NCBI RefSeq assembly: GCF_001457695.1
Contig: NZ_LN831025.1
Location: 1,674,001-1,738,000, forward strand
From: Campylobacter jejuni
Lineage (GTDB): Bacteria > Campylobacterota > Campylobacteria > Campylobacterales > Campylobacteraceae
Direction: 5' to 3'
DNA: 64,000 nt
Position numbers and translations under genes: made by a program. This document shows positions 46,247 through 55,585 of the stretch, in pieces. Positions within the stretch are counted from its first letter, which is position 1. The number at the start of each line of letters is the position of its first letter. Under the pieces are notes generated by a model. That model had not been told where the DNA came from and searched no databases. It saw only the letters and a program-made list of their open reading frames with translations.

Positions 46247-46290
46247 ATTCTAACAAAATAAAATTAAATAATGATTTATTTTGCTAGAAT
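46247..46290. promoter_or_regulatory. Divergent promoters of recA (-) and mqnD (+)
   Basis: Minus strand: TTTTGTTAGAAT, hexamer TAGAAT at 46247-46252, for recA. Plus strand: TTTTGCTAGAAT, hexamer TAGAAT at 46285-46290, for the mqnD-like gene. Both use the same unusual TAGAAT hexamer. No LexA-type box is seen, and C. jejuni is known to lack LexA. Confidence 0.6.
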
Positions 46291-46318
46291 TAAAGCAAAG
46301 ATTTACAAGGAAGCATAG

Positions 46319-47179
46319 ATGAAAAAAATTACTATTGCACATTCTCCTGATGCTGATGATATTTTTATGTATATGGCTATTAAATTGGGGTGGATAGGGA
46401 ATGATTTTGCTTATGAAAATACAGCTTTAGATATACAAACTTTAAATGAATTTGCCTTGAAAAATGAATTTGATGCTACGGCTATTTCTTTTGGGCTTTA
46501 TCCTTTAATTGCTTCTGAGTATGCGCTTTTAAGCACAGCAGTGAGTTTTGGTGAAGGTTATGGGCCAAAACTCATCAAGAAAAAAGACACGCATTTAAAA
46601 AGAAATTTTAAAGTCGCTTTGAGTGGAGCAAATACCACCAATGCTTTGATTTTTCGTATGAAATACCCTGAAGCAAGAATTATTTATAAGAATTTTTTAG
46701 ACATTGAAAATGCAGTTTTAAGTGGTGAAGTAGATGCAGGAGTTTTGATCCATGAAAGCATTTTAGAATTTGATCAAAGTCTTTGCGTGGAAGCAGAACT
46801 TTGGGATATATGGCTTGAATTTGCTAAAGAAAATTTACCTTTGCCTTTAGGTGGAATGGCTTTGCGTCGCTCTTTGCCTTTAAGCGATGCGATTAAGATC
46901 GAAAGAGATTTAACCAATGCTGTAAAAATTGCCGATGCAAATCGTAAAATTTTAGCCCCCATGCTTATGGAAAGAAAACTTATCCGTGTTAATGAAGAAA
47001 AACTTGATACTTATCTTAATTTATATGCCAATAAAAACTCTATTAGCATGAATCAAACTCAACTTTTAGCTGTAGATACGCTTTTTAAACTAGGATATGA
47101 TTATAAATTTTATGATAAAATCATACATGTAAATGATTATCTTATCCCTAGCGAATACGAAGAAGCTAGAAATTCTTAA
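46319..47179 (+). CDS. mqnD: Menaquinone biosynthesis protein, MqnD-like
   Basis: A 286-aa protein of the periplasmic-binding-like fold family COG2107, which is MqnD, converting cyclic dehypoxanthinylfutalosine to 1,4-dihydroxy-6-naphthoate. AHSPDADDIFMYMAI at the N-terminus and FGEGYGPKLI, GVLIHESILEF are family regions. There is no signal peptide, so it acts in the cytosol. Campylobacter makes menaquinone by the futalosine route, so it fits; MqnA is the alternative assignment. AAGGA precedes ATG 46319; fliQ follows after 11 bases. Confidence 0.75.
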   Translation: MKKITIAHSPDADDIFMYMAIKLGWIGNDFAYENTALDIQTLNEFALKNEFDATAISFGLYPLIASEYALLSTAVSFGEGYGPKLIKKKDTHLKRNFKVALSGANTTNALIFRMKYPEARIIYKNFLDIENAVLSGEVDAGVLIHESILEFDQSLCVEAELWDIWLEFAKENLPLPLGGMALRRSLPLSDAIKIERDLTNAVKIADANRKILAPMLMERKLIRVNEEKLDTYLNLYANKNSISMNQTQLLAVDTLFKLGYDYKFYDKIIHVNDYLIPSEYEEARNS

Positions 47180-47190
47180 AAAGGATAAAA

Positions 47191-47460
47191 ATGGACGAAA
47201 GTACCTTAGTTGCTCTTGGAGTGCAAACCTTTAAAATCACACTTTTACTTTCCTTGCCTATGCTTTTAGCAGGGCTTATTGCAGGGCTTGTAATCAGCAT
47301 TTTTCAAGCAACTACACAGATTAACGAAATGACACTTTCTTTTGTTCCTAAAATCATCTTGGTTGTAGTTATTTTAATCTTTTTAATGCCTTGGATGACT
47401 ACAACTATGATTGATTTTACTGAGAATATACTAAATCAAATTCCAACTTTTATCAAATGA
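47191..47460 (+). CDS. fliQ: Flagellar export apparatus protein FliQ
   Basis: FliQ is part of the membrane gate of the flagellar type III export system. At 89 aa with two hydrophobic helices (about 15-40 and 50-75) and the family sequence FQATTQINEMTLSFVPKI it is complete. It overlaps murB by four bases (ATGA), an arrangement known in this genus. Confidence 0.96.
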   Translation: MDESTLVALGVQTFKITLLLSLPMLLAGLIAGLVISIFQATTQINEMTLSFVPKIILVVVILIFLMPWMTTTMIDFTENILNQIPTFIK

Positions 47461-48233
47461 TCATTGATTTTAAAAAATACTCTTCTGTGCGTATAGGAAA
47501 TGAATTTGAAGTTTTAGTTTTGGATCAAATTTGTGATTTTGATGGTTTTTTAATAGGTGGTGCAAATAACCTTTTAGTTAGCCCAAAACCTAAAAATATA
47601 GGAATTTTAGGAGATGGTTTTGATTTTATACAAATTTTAGATCAAAATAAAGATTTTATACATCTTCGCATAGGCTGTAAAACAAAATCAAGTAAAATAT
47701 ATCGCTTTGCTAAAGAAAATAATCTTAAGGGTTTTGAGTATTTAAGCAAAATTCCTGGCACACTTGGTGGGCTTTTGAAAATGAATGCAGGGCTTAAAGG
47801 AGAGTGTATCAGTCAAAATTTAATCAAAATTGCTACTTCTCAAGGCGAAATTCTAAGAGAAAATATAAATTTTGATTATCGTTTTTGTCCTTTAAATATG
47901 CCTTTTTTTTGGGCCGAATTTAAACTAAATTTTGGCTTTGATACCCTTAAAGATGAAGCTTTAAAAAATGCAAGAAGCAACCAACCTAGTGGAGCAAGCT
48001 TTGGCTCTATCTTTAAAAATCCAAAAAACGACTTTGCAGGACGTTTAATCGAAGCTGTAGGACTTAAAGGATTTAGCAAGGGAGATGCTATGTTAAGCGA
48101 TAAACACGCAAATTTTTTAATCAATAAAAAAAATGCAAGTTTTGAAGATGCGTTTTTTCTTATCGAATTGGCTAGAAAAAAAGTCTTTGAGGAATTTGGC
48201 ATAAACTTAGAAAATGAAGTGATTATTATCTAA
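47457..48233 (+). CDS. murB: UDP-N-acetylenolpyruvoylglucosamine reductase
   Basis: MurB reduces the enolpyruvyl group to give UDP-MurNAc. The 258-aa protein is the short form, with KIPGTLGGLLKMNAGLKGE, the catalytic serine in GASFGSIFKNP and the C-terminal Glu near LENEVII. It converges on the periplasmic protein gene at 48256. In NCTC 11168, from memory, autotransporter genes (Cj1677-1678) lie here; none is present in this window. Confidence 0.95.
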   Translation: MIIDFKKYSSVRIGNEFEVLVLDQICDFDGFLIGGANNLLVSPKPKNIGILGDGFDFIQILDQNKDFIHLRIGCKTKSSKIYRFAKENNLKGFEYLSKIPGTLGGLLKMNAGLKGECISQNLIKIATSQGEILRENINFDYRFCPLNMPFFWAEFKLNFGFDTLKDEALKNARSNQPSGASFGSIFKNPKNDFAGRLIEAVGLKGFSKGDAMLSDKHANFLINKKNASFEDAFFLIELARKKVFEEFGINLENEVIII

Positions 48234-48255
48234 AAATTTTCAATATATCTTTAAA

Positions 48256-49020
48256 TTAATTGATAGTTAATTTTAATTTTTTTATTTCATTATCTATAAC
48301 ACTAGCTAACATTTTTGGCATTTGATTTACAATATCTTGATAATTTTGTTTTGCATCTTGATTTTTTAATGTCAAATTTAATTCTGCATTTTTTGCTACA
48401 AGAATTTTTCCATTGCTTGTAGAAATAATTTTAAAATTAACATTAGCTACACCCTCTTTACTAGTTGTGATAAAATAATTTGTAATATTTACATAAAAAT
48501 CTTGCAAATTTACCACCACAACATAATCTGTAAATTTAGCATACATTTTAGCCTTATCTTTTTCTTGTGTTAAAAAAGGACTTACATTTATAAGTTTTGC
48601 ATCATTAGGGCTAAAATATGACAAAGTTTTAGGACTTTGATAAATACCATTTGCAGCAGAATTAACCCAATTAAGCTTTAAACTTTGAATCAAATTTTTA
48701 GCAAATAATGTAGAAAATTCCTTATCACTCACCCTAAAACCATCTAAAAAATAACCGAAATTTTTCCTAGAAGTTAATACAATAGCAAAATCAATATCCT
48801 TATCTTTAGTGATTTGCGATTTTTTTTCAATTAAAGTAGAACTATCAAACAATGCTTTTTGTTGATTTAAATTTGGATTTGCAACATTTTGATTTAGATC
48901 TATTACTTCAAAGCTATCTGCACTTTTTTCAATTTTAATAACTTTTTTCTGAGAAAAATTATTTGCTAAAAGATTAGAACTTAAAACTAAACTTAAAAAC
49001 AAAATGAAACAATACCTCAT
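48256..49020 (-). CDS. Periplasmic protein of unknown function
   Basis: A 254-aa protein, Cj1680c by position, with signal peptide 1-20 and a Lys/Asn-rich mature part. ELNLT near residue 225 is a possible N-glycosylation site. I use ATG 49020, six bases after AAGG; ATG 49026 overlaps the RBS. No domain is recognised. It follows cysQ with 46 bases between. Confidence 0.8.
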   Translation of the reverse strand: MRYCFILFLSLVLSSNLLANNFSQKKVIKIEKSADSFEVIDLNQNVANPNLNQQKALFDSSTLIEKKSQITKDKDIDFAIVLTSRKNFGYFLDGFRVSDKEFSTLFAKNLIQSLKLNWVNSAANGIYQSPKTLSYFSPNDAKLINVSPFLTQEKDKAKMYAKFTDYVVVVNLQDFYVNITNYFITTSKEGVANVNFKIISTSNGKILVAKNAELNLTLKNQDAKQNYQDIVNQMPKMLASVIDNEIKKLKLTIN

Positions 49021-49065
49021 CTTCATCCTTATAAACTATTTAAATATAAAATTATACTCTTTATT

Positions 49066-49830
49066 TTATAAAAAATCTTGTAAAAAATTCCTAGATGAAA
49101 CACAAATAAAAGGACTGGATTTATAATTTAAAGGGTTATATAAAATGTATTTTTTAGAAAAATCCCCCATAAATCCTCCATTTTGATTAATCAAAAAATC
49201 TCCTGCTACAATATCCCAAATATTAAGCTTTTCAAATCTTTTATAAACTCCTGCCCTAGCCTCTAAAATAGCACAAAATTTCAATCCAGAGCCTATATTA
49301 ATAGCTTCTAATTGATGCTCTTTTGCAAAGTCTTCATCTTCTTTGCTAAGATGATTAACACTCAATAAGGCTTTATATTTATTTTTCTCGTATTCTTGCT
49401 GGTCAATTTGCAAAGGTTTATCGTTTTTATAAACCTTGGTTTTTGCATGAGCATAGAATATATCACCTTTTGATGGATTTTGTATAAGCGATAAAACAGG
49501 GCGATTGTCATGAACCAAACTTATCATAATGCAAAATTCATCACTGCCTTTTAAAAAACCACTTGTTCCATCAAGAGGATCGATAAGCCAAAAAGTTTTT
49601 AATTCTTCACACTCTTCTTTGCTGAGTAATTTTTCTTCTGATAAAATTTTAATATCCGTAGAACCTAAAATATCATTTAGAATTTTATTAGAAGCAAGAT
49701 CTGCTGATGTAAGTGGGCTTTTATCTTCTTTTTCCCAAGTTTTGAAATTTTTTCTCTCTTCCAAAATAGCTTTAGAAGCTTGATTGCTAGCATTTATAGC
49801 AATTTCTAAAAATTTATCAAGATTAAGCAT
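49066..49830 (-). CDS. cysQ: 3'(2'),5'-bisphosphate nucleotidase CysQ
   Basis: CysQ removes the 3'-phosphate of adenosine 3',5'-bisphosphate from sulfate assimilation. Inositol-monophosphatase family motifs are present: LSEEK, DPLDGTSGFLKG, and WDIVAGDFLINQNGG. I use ATG 49830 (MLNLDKFLE), giving 254 aa; the frame is open to 49899 but a -10 at 49862-49867 lies in that extension. Confidence 0.9.
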   Translation of the reverse strand: MLNLDKFLEIAINASNQASKAILEERKNFKTWEKEDKSPLTSADLASNKILNDILGSTDIKILSEEKLLSKEECEELKTFWLIDPLDGTSGFLKGSDEFCIMISLVHDNRPVLSLIQNPSKGDIFYAHAKTKVYKNDKPLQIDQQEYEKNKYKALLSVNHLSKEDEDFAKEHQLEAINIGSGLKFCAILEARAGVYKRFEKLNIWDIVAGDFLINQNGGFMGDFSKKYILYNPLNYKSSPFICVSSRNFLQDFL

Positions 49831-49861
49831 GATTATAAGACTTTCTATAAGATTTTTTAAA

Positions 49862-49872
49862 ATTATACAAGA
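49862..49872 (-). promoter_or_regulatory. -10 promoter of cysQ
   Basis: On the minus strand TCTTGTATAAT carries hexamer TATAAT at 49862-49867, placing the start near 49855 and a leader of about 25 bases before ATG 49830. Confidence 0.5.
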
Positions 49873-49875
49873 AGA

Positions 49876-49903
49876 TTTTGTGGAATTTTTAATTTCCACA
49901 AAA
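49876..49903 (-). terminator. Hairpin after gltA
   Basis: A 10-bp inverted repeat, TTTTGTGGAA / TTCCACAAAA with an 8-base loop, starts eight bases after the gltA stop codon. The following U tract is weak, so termination may be partial. Confidence 0.5.
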
Positions 49904-49910
49904 ATTTTAA

Positions 49911-51179
49911 TTAAATTTTACTAGTTTCACCCAAATAAAGTTGTCTTGGACGGACTATTTTAAGACTTTCTTGCTCTTTTTGTTCTATCCACTGAGCTAT
50001 CCATCCTGGGGTGCGTCCTATAACAAATAAAGTAGCAAACATTTCATTTGGAATACCTAAGGCTTTTAAAATAAGTCCACTATGAAAATCAACATTCGGA
50101 TATAGCCCTCTTTGAACAAAATAATCATCGCTTAAAGCAATCTCTTCTATACGCGTTGCTACTTTAATAAGATTGGTATCAATACCCAACTCATCAATAA
50201 GTTGATCACGAAGTTTTTTAAGTACTTTTGCTCTAGGATCAAAATTTTTATAAACCCTATGCCCAAAGCCCATCAAGCGGAAAGGATCATTTTTATCCTT
50301 AGCTCTTTTGATGAATTCATCTACCCTATCAACACTACCTATTTGCTCAAGCATTCTAATAACACCTTCATTAGCTCCACCATGTGCATGACCCCAAAGC
50401 GCACCAATACCTGCTGCTATACAAGCATAAGGATGAGCGTGAGTTGAACCCACAGCACGAACTGTTGAAGTTGAAGCATTTTGCTCATGATCTGCATGAA
50501 GCATAAAAACTGTATCAAGTGCTTTTACTTCTATAGGTTTAAGCTCTACATGATCGTAAGGATAGGTTCTTAACATATATAAGAAATTTTCTGTAAAACC
50601 ACGATCTAAATTTGGATAAGCCATAGGAAAGCCGTGTTTATATCTATAAGCAGTGGCCACTATAGTAGGGATTTTAGCTACTATTCTAGCTGCCATTTCC
50701 ATATATTCTTCTTTTACATTCATGTTTAAATGATCAGGATAAAAAGCACTAAGCGATGAAACAGCACCTTGTAAAACTGCCATAGGATGAGCATTATCAG
50801 GGAAAGAATCAAAAAGACGATGCATACCTTCATGGATAAAAGAACGTTTTTTCATTTCATAACGAAATGCTTCAAGACGCGTAGCATCAGGCAATTCTTT
50901 ATAAAGTAAAAGATGAACCACATCTAAATAAAGTTTGTTTTCAGCAAGCCACTCTATAGGATAGCCACGGTGCATTAAAATTCCGTTTTCTCCATCAATA
51001 TAAGTGATTTTTGATTTACAAGTAGCTGTAGAAGTCAAGCCCTCATCATAAGAAAACATTCCTGTTTGTTTATAAAAACTTGACATATCTACAACGCTTG
51101 GCCCAGTTGTACCGTCATATATAGGAAATTCATAGCTTTTTCCATTTCTATTATCGGTTATAGTAACGGAATTTGACAT
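49911..51179 (-). CDS. gltA: Citrate synthase
   Basis: GltA condenses acetyl-CoA and oxaloacetate to enter the TCA cycle. The 422-aa type II enzyme has HADHEQNASTS with the catalytic His, GFGHRVYKNFDPRA, and VDFHSGLILKALGIP with the catalytic Asp. I use ATG 51179, behind AAAAGGAGCG; the frame is open to 51218 but that part covers the promoter and RBS. Confidence 0.97.
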   Translation of the reverse strand: MSNSVTITDNRNGKSYEFPIYDGTTGPSVVDMSSFYKQTGMFSYDEGLTSTATCKSKITYIDGENGILMHRGYPIEWLAENKLYLDVVHLLLYKELPDATRLEAFRYEMKKRSFIHEGMHRLFDSFPDNAHPMAVLQGAVSSLSAFYPDHLNMNVKEEYMEMAARIVAKIPTIVATAYRYKHGFPMAYPNLDRGFTENFLYMLRTYPYDHVELKPIEVKALDTVFMLHADHEQNASTSTVRAVGSTHAHPYACIAAGIGALWGHAHGGANEGVIRMLEQIGSVDRVDEFIKRAKDKNDPFRLMGFGHRVYKNFDPRAKVLKKLRDQLIDELGIDTNLIKVATRIEEIALSDDYFVQRGLYPNVDFHSGLILKALGIPNEMFATLFVIGRTPGWIAQWIEQKEQESLKIVRPRQLYLGETSKI

Positions 51180-51208
51180 TTTCGCTCCTTTTATTGTTAC
51201 TTTTATTA

Positions 51209-51221
51209 ATTCTAACAAAAA
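51209..51221 (-). promoter_or_regulatory. Extended -10 promoter of gltA
   Basis: On the minus strand TTTTTTGTTAGAAT has hexamer TAGAAT at 51209-51214, 30 bases before the ATG. It is of the same type as the recA promoter. Confidence 0.6.
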
Positions 51222-51293
51222 AGTACGATTATGAGTTTTTTTATTATTAAATTTTTAAGATTTTATTTGCTTTTTTGAGTAAAAAAGTAACTT

Positions 51294-52469
51294 TCATTTT
51301 TTAGAATTAGAAAGAAATTTAATCATACTCATAACAATAACAGCCTCAAATAACGCTGTTAAAATAAGTGCTGAATAAAGCTTCTCATCAATAACCTTGC
51401 CCGAATAACCCAGAGTAGCTGTTGCTATAAGCAAGGTTAAAGGCATAGAATGACTAAGACCAAATAAAATCATATTTTTAAAACCAATTCTTTTTAAAAA
51501 AACACTTGCACATAAAATTCTTAAACCCACCATAACAAACATAAGTAAAAATGCTTGTAAAACGATTTTATAATCTAAAATCATTTTAAGATCAAAGGTT
51601 GAACCTATATGGATAAAAAAAATAGGGATTAAAAACCCGTGTCCAAAAGTAGAAAGCTTGTGCTCAAGATCTTTTTTATGATCAAAAAAAGTAGCTATAA
51701 ATGAACCTGCTATAAAAGAACCAAGAACGATTTCAAGTTTTGTAATAACCATAGCAACAATGATCAGTATAAAAATGGCCATACAAAATCTTATATCTTT
51801 TTCATTTTTATCTTCCCATGGCATAAGCACAACTTTAAGCTGAGGATACCACCAAAAAAGCACACCAAGCATTTTAAATCCAAGCAAACAAAGCCCCAAA
51901 AAGATATTAAGATATAAAATACTTTGCGCTACATCAATAATACCTGTTCCTTCGCGCAAAAAAGCTCCCGCTATAGTCAAAAGCACAATAGAAATCACCT
52001 CAGCTAAAGTAGCTACTATCATAGCAATATTTAGCCAATAACACTCTTTTCCAAAATCCTTAAAAAGTAAAGATAAAAGCCCTACACTCATCACAGGTAT
52101 AATGATAACAAATACTAAAGAAAGTCCAAAAATCCATACTATAAAAGAAGATAAAGTATAAAGTAAAAAAATATAAAAAAAACTTTTTTTGGCGACTTCT
52201 TTATCCATATTAAAAAAGGCTCTTAAATTTACCTCCATACCCGCTATAAACATTAGATAATAAAAACCTACATTGGCTAAAAGTGCAAAATTTTCACTTT
52301 TTCCTATGAAACCAAAATACGCTATTATTGCCCCTAAAATAATTTCAGTAGCTGAAAGAGGCAAGCGTAAAATTCTCGCAATATGCGGAGAAAAAAGTAA
52401 GCATAAAGCTATAACAATAAGAATTTTTAGATCAATTAAACCTTGTGGATCAATGACACTCTGATGCAA
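51294..52469 (-). CDS. CPA2-type Na+/H+ or K+/H+ antiporter
   Basis: A 391-aa membrane protein, Cj1684c by position, with about 12 hydrophobic segments, starting like other CPA2 exchangers (SPHIARILRLPLSATEIILG). The pore region shows GSFIAGSFIATFFDHKKDLE and FIHIGSTFDLK. The regulatory RCK/TrkA domain of larger family members is absent. The start is TTG 52469, overlapping bioB by 20 bases; it is the only plausible initiation codon in frame, with GGGA upstream. Confidence 0.82.
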   Translation of the reverse strand: MHQSVIDPQGLIDLKILIVIALCLLFSPHIARILRLPLSATEIILGAIIAYFGFIGKSENFALLANVGFYYLMFIAGMEVNLRAFFNMDKEVAKKSFFYIFLLYTLSSFIVWIFGLSLVFVIIIPVMSVGLLSLLFKDFGKECYWLNIAMIVATLAEVISIVLLTIAGAFLREGTGIIDVAQSILYLNIFLGLCLLGFKMLGVLFWWYPQLKVVLMPWEDKNEKDIRFCMAIFILIIVAMVITKLEIVLGSFIAGSFIATFFDHKKDLEHKLSTFGHGFLIPIFFIHIGSTFDLKMILDYKIVLQAFLLMFVMVGLRILCASVFLKRIGFKNMILFGLSHSMPLTLLIATATLGYSGKVIDEKLYSALILTALFEAVIVMSMIKFLSNSKK

Positions 52470-53286
52470 AAGTAAATCCCATTTCTTTTAATTTTATTAT
52501 ATCTTGACTTGGTTCTTCACCTTTAGTGGTTAAATAATCCCCTATAACAATAGCCCCAGCACCTGCTTGAAAAATTTCATACTGCCTTTCTCGCAACACC
52601 ACTTCACGCCCACCTGCTACCATTACCACGCTTTGCGGTAAAGCCTCTTTGGTATCACGAACAATTTTTAAGGCTTCATCAGCATTAAGTCTTGGAACTT
52701 GTAGTTTTAAATTTTCATTGGCTATAAAAAAATTAATAGGACTTGAAAAAGGCTGTAATTCTTGCAAAGATTTTCTAAAACTTAGTCTATCTTCTTCACT
52801 CTCACCCATACCATAAATTCCACCACAACAAAGCATAAGTCCTGCTTCTTTAGCGTTTAAATTGGTTTGAAATCTACTTTCCCAAGTATGAGTGGTGCAA
52901 ATTTGTGGAAAAAATTCCTTAGAAGTTTCAAGATTGTGATTATAAGAAAAAATTCCTGCTTTTTTAAGTTCTTTGAGTTGCTCCACGCTTGCCATACCAT
53001 TACAGGCAATTAAAAGCAAGTTAGGCACTTCTTTTTGCACAGCCTTAGCAGCCTCACAAACATACTCAAGCTTTTCATCATCAAGTCCAAGTCCTGCTGT
53101 AACCAAACAAAAACCCAAGGCTTCATTTTTCTTTGCCATTTTTGCTTCTAAAACGATTTGTGAAAGTTCTTTACGACGATATTTTTGAATATCTGTTTTT
53201 ACATGGGCACTTTGGGTACAGTATTTACAGTCTTCTGAACAATTTCCACTCGCTATATTTGAAATAGCACAAAGCATGATTTGCAT
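52450..53286 (-). CDS. bioB: Biotin synthase
   Basis: BioB is a radical SAM enzyme inserting sulfur into dethiobiotin. In 278 aa the cluster cysteines are Cys16, Cys20 and Cys23 (CSEDCKYC), and GLGMGE-type segment CCGGIYGMGESEEDR and LNADEALKIVRD are present. It is somewhat shorter than E. coli BioB (346 aa), as in other epsilonproteobacteria. The ATG lies one base from the topA stop. Confidence 0.95.
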   Translation of the reverse strand: MQIMLCAISNIASGNCSEDCKYCTQSAHVKTDIQKYRRKELSQIVLEAKMAKKNEALGFCLVTAGLGLDDEKLEYVCEAAKAVQKEVPNLLLIACNGMASVEQLKELKKAGIFSYNHNLETSKEFFPQICTTHTWESRFQTNLNAKEAGLMLCCGGIYGMGESEEDRLSFRKSLQELQPFSSPINFFIANENLKLQVPRLNADEALKIVRDTKEALPQSVVMVAGGREVVLRERQYEIFQAGAGAIVIGDYLTTKGEEPSQDIIKLKEMGFTFASECH

Positions 53287-53287
53287 T

Positions 53288-55390
53288 CTAATCCTTCATT
53301 TCTTTTTTGATTTTACACTTTAAACATTCTAAAAATGTACCTTTTTTAAGCTCTTTTATCACTAAAGTTTCGCCACACTCTTCGCATTTTTCTTCACTTG
53401 GTTTGTATTTGCTTATAAAATTGCATTTTGGATAAGCACTACAACCATAAAATTTACCGCGTTTTGAAAAGCGTTCTACGATTTCACCTTTTTGACAACT
53501 TGGACAAGTAATACCTGTACCATTAGCTTTAGCTTTTGCAGCAGTATTTTCGCTTTCATTTTTACTTTCACTTTTTAAATTTCTTGAATACTTACATTTT
53601 GGGAAATTTAAACACGCTACAAATTCTCCAAAACGCCCTTTTCTAATAGCAAGCTCCCCGCCACAATCAGGACAACTTTCGCCTAGCTTTGTGACAGTTT
53701 TTTGACTAGCTATTTTTGTTTTTCCTTCTTCGATTTTTCTCATAAAAGGATAGTAAAATTCTTTTAAAGTTTCTTGCCAATCTGCCTTATCTTCTGCGAT
53801 TTCATCTAAGGTATTTTCAAGGTTTGAAGTAAATTTACTATCTACTATATCGCTAAAATTTTTTTCAAGCACTTCGGTTACATTAAAAGCAACATCGCTA
53901 GGAATGAGTTGTTTTTTATCTATTTTTACATAATCACGGCTTGTAAGTATAGAAATGGTTGGCGCATAGGTAGAAGGGCGACCTATGCCTAAACTTTCAA
54001 GTTTTTTTACAAGTCCTGCTTCTGAATACCTTGAAGGTGGTTCGGTAAAATGTGAGTTCATTTCTAAATTTTGTATTTTTAAATTTTCACCTATTTTAAA
54101 ATTTGGTAAAATTTTATCCTTATCCATATCACCATAAACTTTATAATATCCATCAAAAAGGATTTTTCTACCGCTTATTTTAAAAACTGCTCTATCATTT
54201 TTTACAAATACATTTTGAGTTTGAGAGATAGCAGGATTCATCTGACAGGCTAAAAAGCGATTGTAAATAAGTGTGTAAAGTTTTAACTCATCTTTGTCTA
54301 AAAATTTGGCCGCAATTTCTGGAGTAAAACTTAAATTTGTAGGACGTATAGCTTCATGAGCTTCTTGAGCACCTTTGGCTTTTGTAGTGTATACATTTGC
54401 TTTACTTGGAAGATAGTCTTTGCCAAAATTTGCTTGTATGAATTTTCTTGCATTCTCTATAGCTTCTTTGGCCAAATTTAAACTATCGGTTCTCATGTAG
54501 GTAATAACCCCCATCACGCCTTCATGGGTATTTACTCCCTCATAGAGTTTTTGAGCTATCATCATGGTTTTTTTAGGGTTAAAACCAAGGCGATTGCTAG
54601 CACTTTGCTGCAAGGTTGAAGTCATAAAAGGAGGCGGTGGGGCGATTTTTCTTTCTTTACTTTCAATATCATTTATATTATAAGCTTCATTTTTACAAGC
54701 CTCTAGTATGAGTTTAGCACGATCTTTGTTAGTAATGGTAAGTTTTTCTATCTTGGCTTTATCAAACTCAACTAGTTCTGCATCTAAATCTTTTTGAAAA
54801 ATCATATCTATGCTAAAGTATTCTAGGGGTACAAAGGCACGAATTTCTTTTTCACGATCGACTATGATCTTTAAAGCTGCACTTTGAACACGCCCGGCAC
54901 TAAGTCCTCTTTGAATTTTTTGTCCCAATAAAGGGCTGAGCTTATACCCTACAATGCGATCTAAAAGGCGTCTAGTTTGCTGAGCATTTACAGAGTGCAT
55001 ATCTAATTTTCTTGGATTTTTTAAAGCATTTTCTATAGCGTTTTTAGTGATTTCATGAAAAACAATACGTGGTAAGGTGTTTTCATCTTTTCCTATAGCT
55101 TTTGCAATATGATAGGCTATAGCCTCTCCTTCTCTATCCTCATCCGTTGCAAGATAGACTTCTTTGGCATCTTTGGCTTTGCTTTTAAGTTCTTTAACTA
55201 AGGCGCTATGATCACTTGTGATTCTATACTCAGGGATAAATTCATCATCTTCTATTTTAATCCCAAAGCTTGATTTAGGCAAATCTCTAATATGTCCTTT
55301 GGAAGCGATAACTTCATAATCTTTTCCCAAAAAATTTCCTATGGTTTTAGCTTTTGCAGGAGATTCTACTATGATTAAATTTTTCTTCAT
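53288..55390 (-). CDS. topA: DNA topoisomerase I
   Basis: TopA relaxes negative supercoils. The 700-aa protein has the Toprim domain (IVESPAKAKTIGNFLGKDYEV, ATDEDREGEAIAYH), the active-site Tyr in GVITYMRTDSL (about residue 297) and three C-terminal zinc ribbons (CPDCGG..., CPSCQKG..., CEECGE...). It is the first gene of the run topA-bioB-antiporter. Confidence 0.97.
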   Translation of the reverse strand: MKKNLIIVESPAKAKTIGNFLGKDYEVIASKGHIRDLPKSSFGIKIEDDEFIPEYRITSDHSALVKELKSKAKDAKEVYLATDEDREGEAIAYHIAKAIGKDENTLPRIVFHEITKNAIENALKNPRKLDMHSVNAQQTRRLLDRIVGYKLSPLLGQKIQRGLSAGRVQSAALKIIVDREKEIRAFVPLEYFSIDMIFQKDLDAELVEFDKAKIEKLTITNKDRAKLILEACKNEAYNINDIESKERKIAPPPPFMTSTLQQSASNRLGFNPKKTMMIAQKLYEGVNTHEGVMGVITYMRTDSLNLAKEAIENARKFIQANFGKDYLPSKANVYTTKAKGAQEAHEAIRPTNLSFTPEIAAKFLDKDELKLYTLIYNRFLACQMNPAISQTQNVFVKNDRAVFKISGRKILFDGYYKVYGDMDKDKILPNFKIGENLKIQNLEMNSHFTEPPSRYSEAGLVKKLESLGIGRPSTYAPTISILTSRDYVKIDKKQLIPSDVAFNVTEVLEKNFSDIVDSKFTSNLENTLDEIAEDKADWQETLKEFYYPFMRKIEEGKTKIASQKTVTKLGESCPDCGGELAIRKGRFGEFVACLNFPKCKYSRNLKSESKNESENTAAKAKANGTGITCPSCQKGEIVERFSKRGKFYGCSAYPKCNFISKYKPSEEKCEECGETLVIKELKKGTFLECLKCKIKKEMKD

Positions 55391-55552
55391 TTTGCACCCT
55401 TGTTAAATAAAAAGCTGAATTTAGCTAAAAATATTTAAAATTCTACTTATAAAATATATTTTAATCAAGCTAAAATATTTTAAAAACAAAACTATCATAA
55501 CAAAATAAATAAAATATAATTTTAAGTAATTTTAAATACAAACCATAATTTT

Positions 55553-55563
55553 TAGAGTATAAT
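55553..55563 (+). promoter_or_regulatory. -10 promoter of the frameshifted MFS gene
   Basis: TAGAGTATAAT has hexamer TATAAT at 55558-55563, 22 bases before ATG 55586. The rest of the 195-base gap to topA is AT-rich with no clear topA promoter. Confidence 0.5.
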
Positions 55564-55585
55564 AAAACAAAAAAAGGCAAAAATT

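Noticed and set aside
49831-49899. N-terminal extension of CysQ
   Set aside because: It contains a -10 box (49862-49867) and no homology to the family; ATG 49830 gives normal length.
51180-51218. N-terminal extension of GltA
   Set aside because: The RBS AAAAGGAG and promoter TTAGAAT lie in it; ATG 51179 is the normal start.
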